A stretch of DNA of 60,000 nucleotides, taken from assembly GCA_903813345.2 (NCBI GenBank), contig CAIIXF020000006.1:19477936-19537935 (forward strand). Reading direction: 5' to 3'. Of the stretch, positions 55,806-60,000 are shown piece by piece (the stretch's first letter is position 1; every line of letters starts with the position of its first letter). The notes beneath the pieces were generated by a model. That model searched no databases and was not told the DNA's origin. It saw nothing but the letters and a program-made list of their open reading frames with translations. The position numbers and the translations under genes were made by a program. The stretch is from Owenia fusiformis. Taxonomy: Eukaryota > Annelida > Polychaeta > Sabellida > Oweniidae.

Positions 55806-56462
55806 TGAAGGACGTACATTTGCATTATTCATCTTTCTGTTTGAATGTTTGTAAGATGTTTGATATCGATAGAACATATCGATTGTTAGTTTTATTTGCA
55901 GTTAATTGTTGTACTAATACGATTTAGATGATAAACAACAATAATCTGGAGATAAAAATAAATTGAAAACCATTATATATCATATCATCAATTAATGTCA
56001 TGTAAAAACACCTGCTATCACAATTTAAAAAAATCAATTAACTGTAAATCTCACTCCCAAATAATTCTTTAATTCATATTGATATAACTTACACAATCAT
56101 CTTCTGACATCCAGGAGATGAAGTACAAAGTAGAGTCTGAAGGAGACAGCCGACGGTTGAATTCGTTGCTCATCAAGATACATGTAATTGAGTAACACCC
56201 CAGTCACATTTGTCGTACGATTAAATCAGCGAATTTCTGCGGAGAGCGTATAAAAACTACGATCGCCTTGCGGTCTCCGTACGACGTATCTAGTTTTTTA
56301 CAGGCAATATAGTATAGTAGGAACAAGGGTGAATAAGTTACATACATTTTTGTAATCCCTAGGGTGTCTATTTAATGAATTCATTTGTTAACATTGCCAA
56401 CTAATGTCCCATAGTACTTTTATGGCGGCATTCAGTTACCATGGTTACGCATCTTTAGACAT
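55806..56462. other. Nothing recognised
   Basis: AT-rich sequence without exon or tandem repeat. A short stretch near 56190-56290 (GTCGTACGATT and CCGTACGAC) hints at another degenerate palindrome. Confidence 0.3.
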
Positions 56463-57205
56463 CTTACCTTGGTATCTTAAATCATTTGTAGCTCTGTCAT
56501 TATTTGGTCTATAGAAATGATATTGTTACCAAATTGAACCTCGTTAAATTTCCAATAAATTTCTGATATTCAATAATGCAAATTATCTAATTTGCATAAA
56601 TTATGACGTCATCAATCTATTTTTGGTTCAGAATTTCCAACTATAGCAACGTATCTATTAGAACTGAGGCCGTATGGCAAAATTTCTGAAAGGTTTTGTC
56701 CTTTATTCTATTAGTAGAAGCTTTAAGCAACATAAAAGTGAAAAAAGATTCAAAATTGAATCAGTATTACGAAAGTTATGTAACTTTCGAGGCAGCTATC
56801 GTGAATGTCATTATTTGACAATAATATACATACGTCTTACCTTGGAGTCTTGAATCAATGTAGCTTCGCCATTATTTGGTCTATAGAGATGATATTGGTA
56901 TCTGATTAAACCTTATTAAATTTACTATATGGTTACAATATTCAGTTATGCAAATTAGCTAATTTGCATTAATTGTGACGTCATCAATCCATTTTTGGTT
57001 CAGAATATCCTAGTATAGCAACATATCTATTAGAACTGAGGCCGTATGACAGAATGTGTGCATAGTTTTGTCCCTTATTTGATGAGTGGAAGATATAAGC
57101 AACATTAAAGAGACAACAAATCTTCAAAATTGGATCAGAATTAACAAAATTATCCAGCTTTGGAGGCAGCTACTGTGAACGTCATTGTTTGACAATTATA
57201 AAAAG
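56463..57205 (+). repeat. 373-bp tandem duplication
   Basis: CTTACCTTGG (56463 and 56836), ATTATTTGGTCTATAGA and GACGTCATCAATC (56606 and 56978) recur at a constant spacing of 372-373 bp. The two copies have diverged by point changes; no coding frame is shared. Confidence 0.75.
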
Positions 57206-57486
57206 AATATTAAATTAACAAAAAAGTAACAACCATTATATTATAGTTGTTTCAATCTTATTGAGTAAAAATGTGCATGTATTGAACTGAACTAATAAGT
57301 ATGTGGAAAGGTTACATGCATTTTGACTATCATTCACAGGGGTCAAAACGGTTATCTCGACCCTGTATATTAAAGATCCAATCTTATAATTTACCATGCA
57401 CTTTCAATGATTCATATAAATAGTATACATATAGTCTGCTTTTCATCATATTCTTCATATTCTTGATTCTTAAAGCATCTGAAGTA

Positions 57487-60000
57487 TATAGCATGATTAG
57501 AAGTGAAGATTATTTATCATATGGTTTATGTAATATTTCTAACATTTCAGATGCTATGGTAACATCACTTGATAATGAGGTTTTTACATTTCACGTTCTT
57601 AATGAGTTAAAAGAAAGTTATTCTCCCTTTGCTTTAGAGATAAATAGTTGCATGAATTTGTTTAAAAAAATAATAACTTAATTTAACCTCCTCCTGACAG
57701 CCCCCATATTTGAAGATTTTGGTGAAACCTGGCAAAATACATTAATAATTAGGTTCCAGAAGCCCCCAGAAGCTATATGATGGCCCCCATTGGCCCCAAG
57801 AATCTATACAGGGGCCCCAAGTGGCCCCCAGAAGGTATACGATGGCCCCCAGAAGCTATACAAGGGCCCACGGAAACTATACTGTGGTCTCCAGAAGCTA
57901 TATGGTGACCCCCAGTGGCCCTCAGAAGCTATATGATGGCCCCAAGAAGCTAAATAGTGGCCCCCAGGAGCTATACGATGGCACCCAGAAGCTATACAGG
58001 GAACCCCAGTGGCCCCAAGAAGCTATACGATGGCCCCCAGAAGCTATACAGCAGCCCCCAGAAGCTACAAGATGGCCCCCAGAAGCTATATGATGGCCCC
58101 AAGAAGCTAAATAGTGGCCCCCAGGAGCTATACGGTGGCACCCAGAAGCTATACAGGGAACCCCAGTGGCCCCAAGAAGCTATACGATGGCCCCCAGAAG
58201 CTATACAGCAGCCCCCAGAAGCTACAAGATGGCCCCCAGAATCTATATGATGGCCCCCAATGGCTCCCAGAAGCTATACAGGGCCCCCAGTAGCCCCTAG
58301 AAGCTATACGGTGGCCCCCAAAGCTATATGGTGGCCCATTGGGGGACACTGTATAGCTTCTGGAGGCCATCGTATAGCTTATGGGGGCTACCGTACAGTT
58401 TCTGTGGGCCCTTGCATAGCTTCTGGGGGCCAACGTATAGCTTCTGGGAGCCACTGGGGGCCCCTGTATAGCTTCTGGGGGCTACAGTATAGTTTCTGTA
58501 GGCCCTTGCATAGCTTCTGGGGGCCATCGTATAGCTTCTAGGAGCCACTGGGGGCCCCTGTATAGCTTCTGGGGGCTACAGTACAGTTTCTGCAGGCCCT
58601 TGCATAGCTTCTGGGGGCCATCGTATAGCTTCTGGGAGCCACTGTGGTCCCCTTTATAGCTTCTGGGGGCCACCGTATAGCTTTCGGGGCCACTGGGGGT
58701 CACCGTATAGCTTCTAGGGGCTACTGGGGGGCCCTTTATAGCTTCTGGGAGCCATTGTGTAGCTTCTGGGAACCACCATATAGCTCCTGAGGGTCACTAT
58801 TTAGCTTCTTAGGGCCATCATATAGCCTATGAGGGCCACTGGGGGCCACCGTATAGCTTCTAGGGGCTACTGGGGGCCCTTCACATCTTCTGGGAGCCAT
58901 TGGGGGCCATCATATAGATTCTGGGGGCCATCATGTAGCTTTTTGGGGCTCCTGTATAGCTTCTGGGGGCCTTCGATTAGCTTCTTGGGGCCACTGGGGT
59001 CCCCTGTATAGTTTCTGGGAGCCACCATATAGCTCCTGGGGGCCACTAATTAGCTTCTGGAGGCCATCATATAGATTCCGAGGGCCACAGGGGGCCACCT
59101 AGAGCTTCTGGAGACCATAGTATAGTTTCTGGGGGCCCTTGTATAGCTTCTGGGGGCCATCGTATAGCTTCTGGGGGCCCCTGTAAAGCTTCTGGGGGCC
59201 ACCGTATAGCTTTTTGGGGCCACTGGGGGCCCCTGTATAGCTTCTGGGCGCCACCGTATAGCTCCTTGGGGCCACAGGGTTTCCTGTATAGCTTCTGGGA
59301 GCCACCATATAGCTCCTGGGGGCCACTAATTAGCTTCTGGAGGCCATCATATAGCTTCCGAGGGCCACTGGGGGCCACCTAGAGCTTCTGGAGACCATAG
59401 TATAGTTTCTGGGGGCCCTTGTATAGCTTCTGGGGGCCATCGTATAGCTTCTGGGGGCCCCTGTAAAGCTTCTGGGGGCCACCGTATAGCTTTTTGGGGC
59501 CACTGGGGGCCCCTGTATAGCTTCTGGGCGCCACCGTATAGCTCCTTGGGGCCACAGGGTTTCCTGTATAGCTTCTGGGAGCCACCGTATAGCTCCTGGG
59601 GGCCACTATTCTGCTTCTGGGGGCCAACATATAGCTTCTGTGGAGCACAGTATAGCTCCTGGGGGCCCCTGTATAGATTCTTGGGGCCACTGGGGGCCAT
59701 CATATAGCTTCTGGGGGCTTCTGGAACCTAATAATTAATGTATTTTGCCAGGTTTCACCAAAATCTTCAAATATGGGGCTGTCAGGGGGGGGGGGTTAAA
59801 TTAATTAAGTTGTAATTTTTCTAAACAAATTCATGCAACTATTTATCTCTAAAGCAAAGGGAGAATAACTTCCTTTTTACTCATTAAGAACGTGAAATGT
59901 AAAAACCTCATTATCAAGTGATGTTACCATAGCATCTGAAATGTTAGAAATATTACATAAACCATATGATGAATCATCTTCACTTCTAATCATGCTATAT
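57487..60000. mobile_element. Giant foldback element with satellite arms, runs off the edge
   Basis: The stretch from about 57487 (ATATAGCATGATTAGAAGTG) to 57775 is present inverted at about 59712-60000 (ending TCTAATCATGCTATAT), including CCAGGTTTCACCAAAATCTT. Between the arms lies a 21-bp satellite that reads forward to about 58340 and inverted afterwards. The element therefore exceeds 2.5 kb and its outer ends are not in the window. The non-satellite arm has an open frame (57463-57681, including SLDNEVFTFHVLNELKES) of unknown meaning. Confidence 0.8.
57760..59725. repeat. 21-bp satellite (cccagaagctata family), two orientations
   Basis: The basic unit is AGAAGCTATACGATGGCCCC plus C, 21 bp, with frequent 10-bp extensions (AGTGGCCCC). 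It runs forward from 57760 to about 58340 and as TAGCTTCTGGGGGCCA from there to 59725. Because 21 is seven codons, frames such as APRSYTM and QKLYDGP stay open on both strands and are not genes. Within the inverted part a block of about 280 bp is duplicated (59094 and 59374). Confidence 0.9.

Noticed and set aside
55476-55927. Overlapping open frames on both strands
   Set aside because: They mirror each other across a 195-bp hairpin MITE and have no splice or signal features.
57821-59703. Many open frames with APRSYT/QKLYDGP/PEAIRWP repeats
   Set aside because: They are translations of the 21-bp satellite, open in several frames on both strands at once.

Overview
The window is AT-rich invertebrate metazoan nuclear DNA: multi-exon genes with GT-AG introns and matching intron phases, plus dense DNA-transposon, Penelope-like, tRNA-SINE and foldback debris. 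The phylum cannot be fixed from the sequence; a marine deuterostome or lophotrochozoan would fit. There are no prokaryotic features, rRNA or intact tRNA genes. All gene models were assembled by hand from splice signals, reading-frame continuity and protein motifs.

Left part (1-17.1 kb): the first three coding exons of a WDR31-type WD-repeat gene run leftward (14655 to 5820), and the gene continues past the last visible exon. Its first exon encodes an MGKLLSKS start and lies about 100 bp from ETS and NRF1 promoter motifs. Its introns and surroundings hold a TIR element built of AGACC motifs, a 431-bp tandem duplication, a 28-bp minisatellite, a 30-bp satellite split by a mariner-like element, and two copies of a TIR element of about 1 kb. 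One copy carries a nested SINE, the other a nested palindromic MITE.

Middle part (17.6-32.9 kb): a ten-exon F-BAR plus SH3 gene of the PACSIN/syndapin type runs rightward (17617-27238), with an SH3 domain lacking the ligand-binding tryptophan. Its introns hold a decayed mariner, an 831-bp near-perfect palindrome and a TIR element that recurs at 48 kb. A Penelope-like relic with a GIY-YIG domain and a small TIR element follow, then a complete three-exon Ly6/uPAR GPI-anchored protein gene (30770-32427).

Right part (33.6-51.2 kb): four paralogous chymotrypsin-fold genes with the same intron phases. Two on the minus strand (33614-36680 and 37566-40890) keep the His-Asp-Ser triad. Two on the plus strand (41331-46849 and 47494-51144) have Asn for His57 and Glu for Ser195, and so are predicted pseudoproteases. 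The groups meet head to head across about 440 bp. The plus-strand genes have introns filled with elements, including one of 1.4 kb made almost wholly of AAGCG/CGCTT words with a CCAAT/TATA promoter and a 37-codon ORF at its core.

The last 9 kb are poor in genes: a TIR element, a possible small secreted cysteine-containing protein (54658-55382), a 373-bp tandem duplication, and a giant foldback element with 21-bp satellite arms that runs off the right edge.
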